A stretch of 30,475 nucleotides of DNA from an uncultured Oscillospiraceae bacterium (GTDB lineage Bacteria; Bacillota; Clostridia; Oscillospirales; Oscillospiraceae). The position numbers were made by a program, and so were the translations under genes. The notes beneath the pieces are model-generated. The model did no database searches, had not been told where the DNA came from, and saw only the letters and a list, made by a program, of their open reading frames with translations. The DNA is taken from assembly GCA_934591725.1 (NCBI GenBank), contig CAKTPR010000014.1:1-30475 (forward strand), written 5' to 3'. Every line of letters starts with the position of its first letter. The first letter of the stretch is position 1. Below, piece by piece: positions 6,613 through 14,659 of this stretch.

Positions 6613-8565
6613 TCACACTATGCGCTTGAAGAGCTTGTCAAGGTCGCGCCGCGTCACGGTGACGGAGATGGGGCGGCCATGCGGGCAGTACTTTATCTGC
6701 CCGGAAAGTACCGCGTCCACGAGCGTTTCAAACTCCTTCACGTCGGTATCCCACCCGGCCTTGATGGCAGCCTTGCAGGCGACGGTGTGCAGGATCTCAT
6801 CACGCGCGGAATTGGGGTCGGGAGCCTTGCCGCCGTGCAGCTTTTCGCATATCTCCTCGACAGCGGCGGCAGCGTCCGACGCGGCTATCCCCGCCGGGAC
6901 GGCGCGGATGGCGTAATCCCGCTCACCGAAGGGCTCTATCTCAAAGCCGAACTCCGTGAGCAGCTCGCCGTTTTCCTCAAGGACGCGGCAGTCCTCGTCC
7001 GTGAGGTGGAGCGTCACGCTCTCAAGCAGTGTCTGCGACATATTGCGCGCGCCGCGCTGTTTCAGGCGGTCAAAGTTCATCCGCTCGTGCGCGGCGTGCT
7101 TGTCTATAAGCACAAGCTCCGTACCGACTTCGACAATGATATAGGTCTTGAGAGCCTCACCCACTATCTTGTGGTCGGGGATAGGCTGACTTTCAACATT
7201 TTGAACAGGTTTTTCCACAGCTTTGACCATGCTGTGGGCAGTTTCTTTAGGAATTTCAGTCGTTTCCGGTCGAATTTCGGTGGCCGGGCGGCCATTCGGC
7301 ATATCGAGCCGGGTCTGGTAGGGTATCTCATACGCGCCGAGCGACGACGCCGTGGCAGTTTCAACAGGCTTGGGTGCCGGTTTCGGCGTATCCTTCACGG
7401 CATAGCCCTGTGCGCGGAACTGCTCCGAGCTCATTCTGCGGTAAAAGTCCGGCTTCGGCGCGGGTGCAGCAGTCTGCGCCGGCTGCTGCGCGAAGGCCGC
7501 GCGCACGGGCGCGGGGATCGCCGCGGGGGACGGAGACTTCTTCTCCGCGGGCGGTTCGGCGGGGGCTTTTATCCTGTCCTCCCCTGTCAGGGCGGCGAGC
7601 GCGGCATGGTACACGCCCTCGAACACGCGTCTTTCCTGCGAGAACTTGACCTCGGTCTTTGCCGGGTGGACGTTCACATCGACCCCGGCGCAGCTGAGCT
7701 CAAGGTACATGACGCAGGCGGGGTAGCGCCCGGTCAGAAGGCTGTTTTTATACGCCTGCTCGACCGCGGCCTGAAGCAGAGCCGAGCGGATATACCGGCC
7801 GTTGCAGTAGAAATACTGCGCGCTGCGGTTGCCGCGGCAGGCGGCGGGAGACGAGATGAAGCCATGGACGCGCAGCTCCCCGTCCTCGCAGGAGCAGGGC
7901 AGCATGTCCTTTGCGATATCGCGCCCAAGCAGAGAGTACACCGCGGATTCGGCGCGCCCGTCGCCGGGGGAGAAGAACTCCTCCTTACCGTCGCGGATGA
8001 AGCGGACGGATATCTCAGGCCGGCCAAGGGCACAGCGCAGCGCCGTCTGCACACAGGCGGAGGCTTCGCTGCGGTCGGATTTCAGAAACTTGAGCCGCGC
8101 AGGGGTGTTATAGAAAAGCCCCTTGACGGCCATGACGGTGCCCTCCGGGCAGCCGGCAGGCCCCATGTCCTGAATATCCCCGGCAGTCAGGGTGACGAAG
8201 GTGCCCTCATCGTCGCCGCCGCGGCGGGTGGTGAGCTCCACCTCAGACACGGCGGATATCGCTGCGAGAGCCTCGCCGCGAAAGCCCATCGTGCCGATGG
8301 CTTCGAGCCCGTGCTCATCATGGAGCTTCGAGGTGGCGTGGCGCAGAAACGCGACGCCCGCGTCCTCAGGCGCCATGCCGCAGCCGTCGTCCGTGACGCG
8401 GATAAACGGCGCGCCGCCGCCCTTTATTTCGACGGTGACGGACTTTGCCCCGGCGTCGAAGGAGTTTTCCATCAGCTCCTTGATGACGGAGGCGGGGCGC
8501 TCGACGACCTCGCCCGCGGCGATCATGTCGGCAACGTGTGGGGAGAGTATATTTATAACGGCCAT
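6613..8565 (-). CDS. mutL: DNA mismatch repair protein MutL
   Basis: MutL is the GHKL ATPase that couples MutS mismatch recognition to strand incision. The 650-residue product has the ATPase motifs ELMENSFDAGA (30-40), DDGCGM (59-64), RHATSK (75-80) and GFRGEAL (94-100). A Pro/Ala-rich linker follows at about 335-400, then a C-terminal endonuclease domain. Its metal-binding motif reads DKHAAHERMNFD (488-499), against the usual DQHA(X)2E(X)4E, so the last acidic residue is Asp rather than Glu. The zinc/metal motif CPHGRP (627-632) is intact, so nicking activity is likely. GAGG lies about 10 bases upstream of the ATG. It is the first gene of the minus-strand run, divergent from miaB. Confidence 0.97.
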   Translation of the reverse strand: MAVINILSPHVADMIAAGEVVERPASVIKELMENSFDAGAKSVTVEIKGGGAPFIRVTDDGCGMAPEDAGVAFLRHATSKLHDEHGLEAIGTMGFRGEALAAISAVSEVELTTRRGGDDEGTFVTLTAGDIQDMGPAGCPEGTVMAVKGLFYNTPARLKFLKSDRSEASACVQTALRCALGRPEISVRFIRDGKEEFFSPGDGRAESAVYSLLGRDIAKDMLPCSCEDGELRVHGFISSPAACRGNRSAQYFYCNGRYIRSALLQAAVEQAYKNSLLTGRYPACVMYLELSCAGVDVNVHPAKTEVKFSQERRVFEGVYHAALAALTGEDRIKAPAEPPAEKKSPSPAAIPAPVRAAFAQQPAQTAAPAPKPDFYRRMSSEQFRAQGYAVKDTPKPAPKPVETATASSLGAYEIPYQTRLDMPNGRPATEIRPETTEIPKETAHSMVKAVEKPVQNVESQPIPDHKIVGEALKTYIIVEVGTELVLIDKHAAHERMNFDRLKQRGARNMSQTLLESVTLHLTDEDCRVLEENGELLTEFGFEIEPFGERDYAIRAVPAGIAASDAAAAVEEICEKLHGGKAPDPNSARDEILHTVACKAAIKAGWDTDVKEFETLVDAVLSGQIKYCPHGRPISVTVTRRDLDKLFKRIV

Positions 8566-8606
8566 GGATATTTAACCTCGTGAGTCTATCTTTCAATTAG
8601 TGGACT

Positions 8607-8612
8607 ATTATA
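8607..8612 (-). promoter_or_regulatory. -10 box of the mutL operon promoter
   Basis: A perfect TATAAT on the minus strand lies 42 bases before the mutL ATG. The -35 region is weak (TGGAAC at 17-base spacing matches three of six). It would drive mutL and probably the genes downstream to divIVA. Confidence 0.6.
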
Positions 8613-8623
8613 CATTATTTCAG

Positions 8624-8653
8624 TTGAAAGTTCCACTCCTTTTATGTTAAAAT
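8624..8653 (+). promoter_or_regulatory. Promoter of miaB-mutS run
   Basis: TTGAAA (8624-8629) and TAAAAT (8648-8653) are separated by 18 bases; each matches five of six consensus bases. The expected transcript start near 8660 gives a leader of about 30 bases with AGGAG before the miaB ATG at 8692. It stands back to back with the mutL promoter, whose -10 box is only 11 bases away. Confidence 0.65.
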
Positions 8654-8691
8654 TAAATGCTATTCAGATTCGGTTTTACAGGAGACTAACA

Positions 8692-10104
8692 ATGCCTTAC
8701 GAAAGAAAAACGATAGATATAAGCAGGATACACGAGCAGGAGGATATCTGCCGGCAGATATTCGACCGCGTCACCGCCGACGGGCAGCGCCCGCTCGCAA
8801 TGGTGGACACCTACGGCTGCCAGCAGAACGAGGCCGACAGTGAGAAGCTGCGCGGCTATCTCAGCAAGATGGGTTACAGCTTCACGCAGGATGAGTTCCA
8901 GGCGGACGTGATAGTTGTGAACACCTGCGCGGTGCGCGAACACGCAGAGATGCGCGTGCTCGGCAACGTCGGCGCGCTCAACCACACGAAGAAGAACAAG
9001 CCCGGCCAGATAATCGCCGTGTGCGGCTGCATGGTGCAGCAGGAGCACATGGCGGAGAAGATAAAAATGTCCTACCCCGTGGTCGACCTCGTGTTCGGGC
9101 CGCATGAGCTGTGGCGCTTCCCGGAGCTGCTGCTGCGGGTGATGGACAGCCACAGGCGCGTTTTCGCCACGGCGAAGGACGACGGCGCGGTCGCCGAGGG
9201 CATCCCGCTCAGGCGCGACGGCACGGTCAAGGCGTGGCTGTCGATCATGTACGGCTGCAACAACTTCTGCACCTACTGCGTCGTGCCCTATGTGCGCGGG
9301 CGCGAGCGGTCGAGAAAGCCTGAGGATATCTTAGAAGAGGCACGCCAGCTCGTCCAAGAGGGCTACAAGGACATTACGCTGCTCGGTCAGAACGTCAACT
9401 CTTACGGCAAAGACCTCGGCAGCGGAGTGGATTTCGCCGATCTCCTGCGCATGGTGAACGACATTCCGGGGGACTTCCTCATCCGCTTTATGACGAGCCA
9501 CCCGAAGGACGCGACCGAGAAGCTCTTCAGGACAATGGCCGAGTGCGAAAAGTGCGCGCATCAGCTGCACCTGCCCGTACAGTCCGGCAGCGACAGGATA
9601 CTCAAGCTTATGAACCGCAGCTATAACCGCGAGAAGTACCTGCATCAGGTGGCGCTGGCAAAGCGCTATATGCCTGACCTCGTGCTCACGACGGACATAA
9701 TCGTCGGATTCCCCGGCGAGACGGACGAGGACTTTGAGGACACGATAAGCCTCTGCGAAGAGGTGCGCTACGACGCGATGTTCACCTTCATCTACTCAAA
9801 GCGCGTCGGCACCCCGGCGGCGTCCATGCCCGACCCATACACGCGCGAGCAGAAGCAGAAGCATTTCGACCGGCTCACCGAGGTATCGAACCGCATCTCC
9901 GGTGAGAAGCACAAGGAATATGAAGGCAAGACGCTGCGCGTGCTCGTCGACGGCGAGACCGGGCGCGACGAATATAACCTCTCCAGCCGCACAAACGGCG
10001 GCAGGCTCGTCCACCTCAAGGGCGAGAGCAGCCTTATAGGAAAATTCATCGACGTGAAGATCACCGCCAGCAACACCTGGGCGCTGTACGGCGAGATAGT
10101 CTGA
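8692..10104 (+). CDS. miaB: tRNA-2-methylthio-N6-dimethylallyladenosine synthase MiaB
   Basis: This radical-SAM methylthiotransferase converts i6A37 to ms2i6A37 on tRNA. The 470-residue product has the N-terminal cluster cysteines C43 (TYGCQQNEADS), C79 (NTCAVREHAE) and C113 (GCMVQQEH). The radical-SAM motif is C189-x3-C193-x2-C196 (YGCNNFCTYC), followed by VVPYVRGRERSR. A TRAM RNA-binding domain occupies roughly residues 405-470. I chose the ATG at 8692, 7 bases after GGAG, over an in-frame ATG at 8644 that lies inside the probable promoter. mutS follows after 35 bases. Its partner miaA is encoded across the divergent promoter. Confidence 0.97.
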   Translation: MPYERKTIDISRIHEQEDICRQIFDRVTADGQRPLAMVDTYGCQQNEADSEKLRGYLSKMGYSFTQDEFQADVIVVNTCAVREHAEMRVLGNVGALNHTKKNKPGQIIAVCGCMVQQEHMAEKIKMSYPVVDLVFGPHELWRFPELLLRVMDSHRRVFATAKDDGAVAEGIPLRRDGTVKAWLSIMYGCNNFCTYCVVPYVRGRERSRKPEDILEEARQLVQEGYKDITLLGQNVNSYGKDLGSGVDFADLLRMVNDIPGDFLIRFMTSHPKDATEKLFRTMAECEKCAHQLHLPVQSGSDRILKLMNRSYNREKYLHQVALAKRYMPDLVLTTDIIVGFPGETDEDFEDTISLCEEVRYDAMFTFIYSKRVGTPAASMPDPYTREQKQKHFDRLTEVSNRISGEKHKEYEGKTLRVLVDGETGRDEYNLSSRTNGGRLVHLKGESSLIGKFIDVKITASNTWALYGEIV

Positions 10105-10139
10105 ACCTAACCCCCATTTAACGAAAGAGAGAAACTGTC

Positions 10140-12743
10140 ATGGCTGAGCTTACACCCATGAAAAAGCAGTACAACGAAATAAAACAGCAGCATCAGGACT
10201 GCCTGCTGTTCTTCCGTCTCGGCGACTTTTACGAGATGTTCAACGACGACGCGAAGATCGCCTCGCGCGAGCTTGATCTCGCGCTGACGACGCGCGACCG
10301 TTCCGTTGAAGACCCCGACGAGCGCACGCCGATGTGCGGAGTGCCGTACCACAGCGCGGAGGCCTACATCGCGCGGCTCATCGCCAAGGGCTACAAGGTC
10401 GCGATATGCGAGCAGACGGAAGACCCGGCGCTGGCAAAGGGACTTGTGCAGCGGGACGTCATACGCATAATCACGCCCGGCACGGTGACGGAAAGCTCGA
10501 TGCTCGAAGAGGGCAAGAGCACCTATATAGGCGCGGTATACCTCGCTTCCCGTGAGGGCGGCGTTGCATTCTGCGACGTGTCCACGGGCGAGTTCTGCTG
10601 CGCGGCCTTTGACGGGGACGCGGTGAGCCACATCATAAACGAGCTTGGCCGCTTTGCACCGCGCGAGGTCATCCTTTCCCCCGGCGCAAGGGAGAATGAG
10701 CATATATATGAGTTCGTCACGCGAAAGCTCGAAGCCATGCCCGAGAGCGCGTCGGAGAGCTTTGAATTTCTCCCGGCGTCGGTGCTGCTGTGCAGGCAGT
10801 TCGGCTTCACGGACATCGATCAGTGCGGTCTTGACGGGCAGCCCGGCGCGGTCTGCGCGGCAGGGGCGCTGCTCGGCTACATAAAGGAGACGCAGAAATT
10901 TGACATCAGCCACATAAACCGGCTCGACGTGTTCTACGGCGGGCGGTACATGGAGCTTGACTGGGTCACGCGCCGCAACCTTGAGCTGACGGAATCCCTG
11001 CGCAGCGGGGAAAAGAAGGGCTCGCTGCTGTGGGTGCTGGATAAGACCAAGACTCCGATGGGCGGGCGTATGCTGCGCTCATGGGTGGAGAGGCCGCTGC
11101 TGTCGGCGGTGGCGATAAAGCGCCGTCTCACGGCGGTAAACGAGCTGTATTCAAACAACGTCGCGCGCGGAGAGCTGATGGCAGTGCTGCGCGAGATAAC
11201 GGATATGCAGCGGCTTGTCGGCCGCGCGGTATACGGCACGGCCGGCGGGCGCGACCTGCGCTCGCTCTCGAACTGCGCGGCGGTGCTGCCGCGGCTCAAG
11301 GAGCTGCTCGCCCCGTTTGAGAGTGCGGAGCTCAAAAGCATCGCGGGGATGGACGCGCTTGATGATATGCGCGCGGAGATAGACCGCGCGATATGCGACG
11401 AGCCGCCGTTTTCCGTGCGCGAGGGCGGTGTGCTGCGCACGGGCTATTCCGAGGAGGTAGACCGGCTGCGCAACATACGCGACAACGGCGCGCAGATGGT
11501 GCAGGAGCTGGAGACGCGCGAGCGCCAGCGCACAGGTGCAAAGAAACTGAAGGTCGGCTACAACCGTGTGTTCGGCTATTACATCGACGTGCCCAATTCC
11601 GCAGGGCTTGAAAAAGTTCCGGAGGAGTATATACGCAAGCAGACGCTGGTTTCGAGCGAACGCTATTTCACCCCAGAGCTCAAGGAGCTTGAGACGACGC
11701 TGCTGACGGCGCGCGACAGGGTGAACGAGCTGGAGTACCAGTATTTCACCGAGGTGCGCCTGAGCGTGGCGGAAAAGGTCGACCGCGTACAGTCCGCGGC
11801 GGACGCCGTGGCGCGGCTCGACGCGCTCTGCTCCCTCGCCGAGACCGCCGTGCGCAACAACTACACGATGCCTGAGGTCGACACCTCGCGCGAGCTGCAG
11901 ATAATCCAGGGGCGGCACCCGGTCGTCGAGCAGGCGATGAAGGATGTGCTCTTCGTCCCGAACGACACATATCTAAATGACAGCGACGACCGCGCCGCGA
12001 TAGTCACGGGCCCGAATATGGCAGGTAAATCCACCTACATGCGCCAGACGGCGCTCATCGTGCTGATGGCGCAGATAGGCTCCTTCGTCCCGGCAAAGAG
12101 CGCGACGATCGGCATAGTCGACAGGGTCTTTACCCGCATAGGCGCGTCCGACGATCTGGCCTCAGGTCAGTCCACCTTCATGGTGGAGATGAGCGAGATG
12201 GCCTCGATCCTCAAGCACGCGACCGCGGCGTCCCTCCTGATCCTCGACGAGATAGGTCGCGGAACATCGACCTTCGACGGGATGGCGATAGCCCGCGCGG
12301 TGTTGGAATATTGCGCGGACAAGCGCAAACTCGGCGCAAAGACGATGTTCGCCACGCACTACCATGAGCTTTCCGCGCTCGAAGGCGAGATACAGGGCGT
12401 GCGCAATTATAGCATAAGCGCGAAGAAGCAGGGCGGGAACCTCGTGTTCCTGCGCAAGATAGTGCGCGGCGCGGCGGACGACAGCTACGGCATAGAGGTC
12501 GCAAAGCTCGCGGGGCTGCCGGAGGCCGTGATAAGCAAGGCCAAGGGCTACCTCAAGGAGCTTGAGGCCGACGGCATAAGCGCGCTTCCGAGAGCGGACG
12601 CCGCAGACGACGGGCAGATAAGCTTTGCCGACGTCGGCACGGACGAGATACGCCAGATGTTAGAGAGCGCCGACCTCAACACGCTCACCCCGATCGAAGC
12701 GATGAACCTGCTCTTCGAGCTGCAGAAGAAAGCGAGGGGCTGA
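10140..12743 (+). CDS. mutS: DNA mismatch repair protein MutS
   Basis: MutS recognises mismatches and small loops and recruits MutL in an ATP-dependent way. The 867-residue product has the mismatch-reading F-Y-E at residues 30-32 (RLGDFYEMF), the Walker A motif GPNMAGKST (624-632), the Walker B motif LLILDEIGRGTSTFDG (DE at 703-704) and FATHYHEL, the family's ABC-type ATPase signature set. A QISF motif at 826-829 in the flexible tail resembles the beta-clamp-binding motif of Bacillus MutS. The length is normal for MutS1. Its TGA stop overlaps the next gene's ATG by one base. Confidence 0.98.
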   Translation: MAELTPMKKQYNEIKQQHQDCLLFFRLGDFYEMFNDDAKIASRELDLALTTRDRSVEDPDERTPMCGVPYHSAEAYIARLIAKGYKVAICEQTEDPALAKGLVQRDVIRIITPGTVTESSMLEEGKSTYIGAVYLASREGGVAFCDVSTGEFCCAAFDGDAVSHIINELGRFAPREVILSPGARENEHIYEFVTRKLEAMPESASESFEFLPASVLLCRQFGFTDIDQCGLDGQPGAVCAAGALLGYIKETQKFDISHINRLDVFYGGRYMELDWVTRRNLELTESLRSGEKKGSLLWVLDKTKTPMGGRMLRSWVERPLLSAVAIKRRLTAVNELYSNNVARGELMAVLREITDMQRLVGRAVYGTAGGRDLRSLSNCAAVLPRLKELLAPFESAELKSIAGMDALDDMRAEIDRAICDEPPFSVREGGVLRTGYSEEVDRLRNIRDNGAQMVQELETRERQRTGAKKLKVGYNRVFGYYIDVPNSAGLEKVPEEYIRKQTLVSSERYFTPELKELETTLLTARDRVNELEYQYFTEVRLSVAEKVDRVQSAADAVARLDALCSLAETAVRNNYTMPEVDTSRELQIIQGRHPVVEQAMKDVLFVPNDTYLNDSDDRAAIVTGPNMAGKSTYMRQTALIVLMAQIGSFVPAKSATIGIVDRVFTRIGASDDLASGQSTFMVEMSEMASILKHATAASLLILDEIGRGTSTFDGMAIARAVLEYCADKRKLGAKTMFATHYHELSALEGEIQGVRNYSISAKKQGGNLVFLRKIVRGAADDSYGIEVAKLAGLPEAVISKAKGYLKELEADGISALPRADAADDGQISFADVGTDEIRQMLESADLNTLTPIEAMNLLFELQKKARG

Positions 12744-13456
12744 TGGAAAAGAGAGCTTTACCCCCGTTCACAAGCGAGATGACAAAGCGCGAGCGCGTCA
12801 TGGCACTGGCGTATATTCCGTTTCACGTAGCGCTGCTGCCGCTGCTGATGACATGGCTGTCAATATACGCAGGACTTATAGACGAGGTAACGGCAAATGT
12901 GCTGTGCTACTCGATAGGCTTTATCTATATGCTCATCTTCGAGTTCCGCTTCCTGCGCCGTGAGTTTGACCCGCTGTGCGACCACCCGCTGCACTGCGCG
13001 CTTGAGATAATCGCAGGCTATCTGCTGATGATGGTCTGCAATTACTGCACGAGCCTGATCCTTCTTGCGGTGCTGCCGGACGCCTCGAACCCGAACAACG
13101 GCGCGATAATGGACATGGCAAAGATAGACATGCGCTGGGTCAAGGCGATGACGGTGTTCCTCGCGCCGCCGGTGGAGGAGCTTATGTTCCGCGCCGGCAT
13201 ATTCGGGACGCTGCGCCGCCGCAGCCGCTTTGCGGCTTACGCCGTCAGCGCGCTGGTGTTTTCGCTGTACCACGTATGGGGCTTTGCGATCGCCGACCCG
13301 ATAAACTGGATATACATCATACAGTACATCCCGGTGTCGCTGCTGCTGGCGCGCTGCTATGAGCGCACTAATTCTATCTGGAGCAGCATATTCTTCCACA
13401 TGACCGTAAACGCCGTGTCGCTCCAGGCGCTGTCCATGCTGCAGGATCTGCTATGA
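12743..13456 (+). CDS. CPBP-family intramembrane metalloprotease
   Basis: This polytopic membrane protein belongs to the CPBP/Abi (CAAX prenyl protease-like) family. The 237-residue product has several hydrophobic segments and the three family motifs: EELMFR (145-150, the EExxxR glutamates), FSLYH (173-177, FxxxH) and HMTVN (219-223, HxxxN). All predicted metal-site residues are present, so it is probably an active protease; the substrate is unknown. Family members have been linked to prenyl-peptide processing, bacteriocin self-protection and stress responses, but nothing here decides among these. Its ATG overlaps the mutS stop, and its stop overlaps the trmO start (ATGA). Confidence 0.88.
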   Translation: MEKRALPPFTSEMTKRERVMALAYIPFHVALLPLLMTWLSIYAGLIDEVTANVLCYSIGFIYMLIFEFRFLRREFDPLCDHPLHCALEIIAGYLLMMVCNYCTSLILLAVLPDASNPNNGAIMDMAKIDMRWVKAMTVFLAPPVEELMFRAGIFGTLRRRSRFAAYAVSALVFSLYHVWGFAIADPINWIYIIQYIPVSLLLARCYERTNSIWSSIFFHMTVNAVSLQALSMLQDLL

Positions 13457-14172
13457 GCGACTACACACTGAAAACCATCGCCCGGATACGGAGCGATTTT
13501 CCGACGAAGTTCGGCATTCCCCGTCAGGCCGGGATCGTAAGCGAGCTTGAGAGTCTTATAGTTTTCGAACCGGAATACCGCAATGACGAGGCGCTGCGCG
13601 GGATAGAGGACTTCAGCCACCTGTGGCTGATATGGCAGTTTTCCGAGAACGTGCGCGAGGACTGGTCGCCGACGGTGCGGCCGCCGCGGCTCGGCGGGAA
13701 CACGCGGCTCGGCGTATTCGCGACGCGCTCCCCATTCCGCCCGAACGCGCTTGGGCTGAGCTGCGTGAAGCTGCTGGGCGTAGAAAAGCGCGAGGGGCTG
13801 GGGACAGTCCTGCGCGTCGCGGGAGCCGACCTCATGGACGGCACGCCGATATACGACATAAAGCCATACATCCCCTACGCCGACTGTCACCCAGAGGCAA
13901 GCGGCGGCTTTGCACCGGACTCCGGGGCAAGGCTCACGGTGGAATATGCACTGGGGGTGCAGGAGCGCGTACCGGAGAATAAGCGCGCCGCGCTGACGGG
14001 CGTGCTCGCAAACGACCCGCGCCCGCGCTATCAGCACGACAGCGGCCGCGTCTACGCCCTTGAGTTTGCGGGGCTTGAAGTGAAGTTCACGGTGGACGGG
14101 GATGTGCTTACTGTGATATCGGCGGAAACGAAGGGAGCTTCATATGTGGGAGACGATAAGCAGCAGCGATGA
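13453..14172 (+). CDS. trmO: tRNA (N6-threonylcarbamoyladenosine(37)-N6)-methyltransferase TrmO
   Basis: TrmO (TsaA/YaeB/VirR family) uses SAM to methylate t6A37, giving m6t6A37, mainly in tRNA(Thr). The 239-residue product shows the family blocks KFGIPRQAG, GIEDFSHLWLIWQF, the RPPRLGGN and GVFATRSPFRPNALGLS segments, and YDIKPYIPYAD, followed by the C-terminal domain with DPRPRYQ. It begins four bases inside the CPBP gene's end (ATGA overlap), and its own 3' end overlaps the next gene by 29 bases. It is the third tRNA A37-modification gene in this neighbourhood, after miaA and miaB. Confidence 0.93.
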   Translation: MSDYTLKTIARIRSDFPTKFGIPRQAGIVSELESLIVFEPEYRNDEALRGIEDFSHLWLIWQFSENVREDWSPTVRPPRLGGNTRLGVFATRSPFRPNALGLSCVKLLGVEKREGLGTVLRVAGADLMDGTPIYDIKPYIPYADCHPEASGGFAPDSGARLTVEYALGVQERVPENKRAALTGVLANDPRPRYQHDSGRVYALEFAGLEVKFTVDGDVLTVISAETKGASYVGDDKQQR

Positions 14173-14584
14173 AATTTCGCGGTTTATGGAAAAGGTATAC
14201 TATTTTCACGACAGCTGCGTAAAGGAAATGAGTTACATAAGCGGAGCCTATGTCAATGATAGTCTCGCAATGCATCCGCTGAACGACCGCAGAATACTGC
14301 GGGTCATTATCCAGCGGCAGTTTGCCGAGGATCCCATGATAGAGCTGGAGTTTCAGGGACTAAAGTACCTCAGGCTTTTTCCCGTGGATGAATCCTACAC
14401 CTGCGAAATTTTGGATTCGGCAATGCTGCTGAAGGACGGCAGCATATACTGGTGCGACTGCGGCGATGTGACCGAAGCCGATTTAGACGATTATGAGGGT
14501 ACTCTGATTTGCGCGTCAAAGCTCAGATGGCGCGCCATCGAAAGCCCCTTGGGAGACAAAGAGTTTTATCACTCCGATGTATAA
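14144..14584 (+). CDS. Hypothetical protein of unknown family
   Basis: I do not recognise this 146-residue protein. It looks soluble, with no signal peptide or membrane segment, and acidic. Aromatic and beta-strand patterns such as FHDSCVKEMSYI near the N-terminus and GSIYWCDCGDV near residue 105 recall small single-domain proteins of the immunity or uncharacterised DUF type, but that is only an impression. A ribosome-binding site (AAGGGAG) sits before the ATG, inside the trmO coding region, and the reading frame overlaps trmO by 29 bases. By eye its GC content is clearly lower than that of the flanking genes, which could mean recent acquisition. It ends just before a strong terminator. Confidence 0.75.
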   Translation: MWETISSSDEISRFMEKVYYFHDSCVKEMSYISGAYVNDSLAMHPLNDRRILRVIIQRQFAEDPMIELEFQGLKYLRLFPVDESYTCEILDSAMLLKDGSIYWCDCGDVTEADLDDYEGTLICASKLRWRAIESPLGDKEFYHSDV

Positions 14585-14595
14585 GGATAAAACGA

Positions 14596-14641
14596 ACAGG
14601 CGCGCTGCGATGTTTTTCGCAGCGTGCCTGTGATTTTTATT
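14596..14641 (+). terminator. Intrinsic terminator after the miaB-mutS run
   Basis: ACAGGCGCGCTGCGA (14596-14610) pairs with TCGCAGCGTGCCTGT (14617-14631), with one G-T wobble, and is followed by GATTTTTATTTG. The minus-strand side is followed by TCGTTTTATCC, so it may also serve the convergent glycosyltransferase gene. Confidence 0.9.
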
Positions 14642-14659
14642 TGTTCCAAAAGGGGCTCT

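Noticed and set aside
5701..8583. A 960-codon open frame on the plus strand
   Set aside because: Antisense to miaA and mutL across two genes; no ribosome-binding site and composition typical of a shadow frame.
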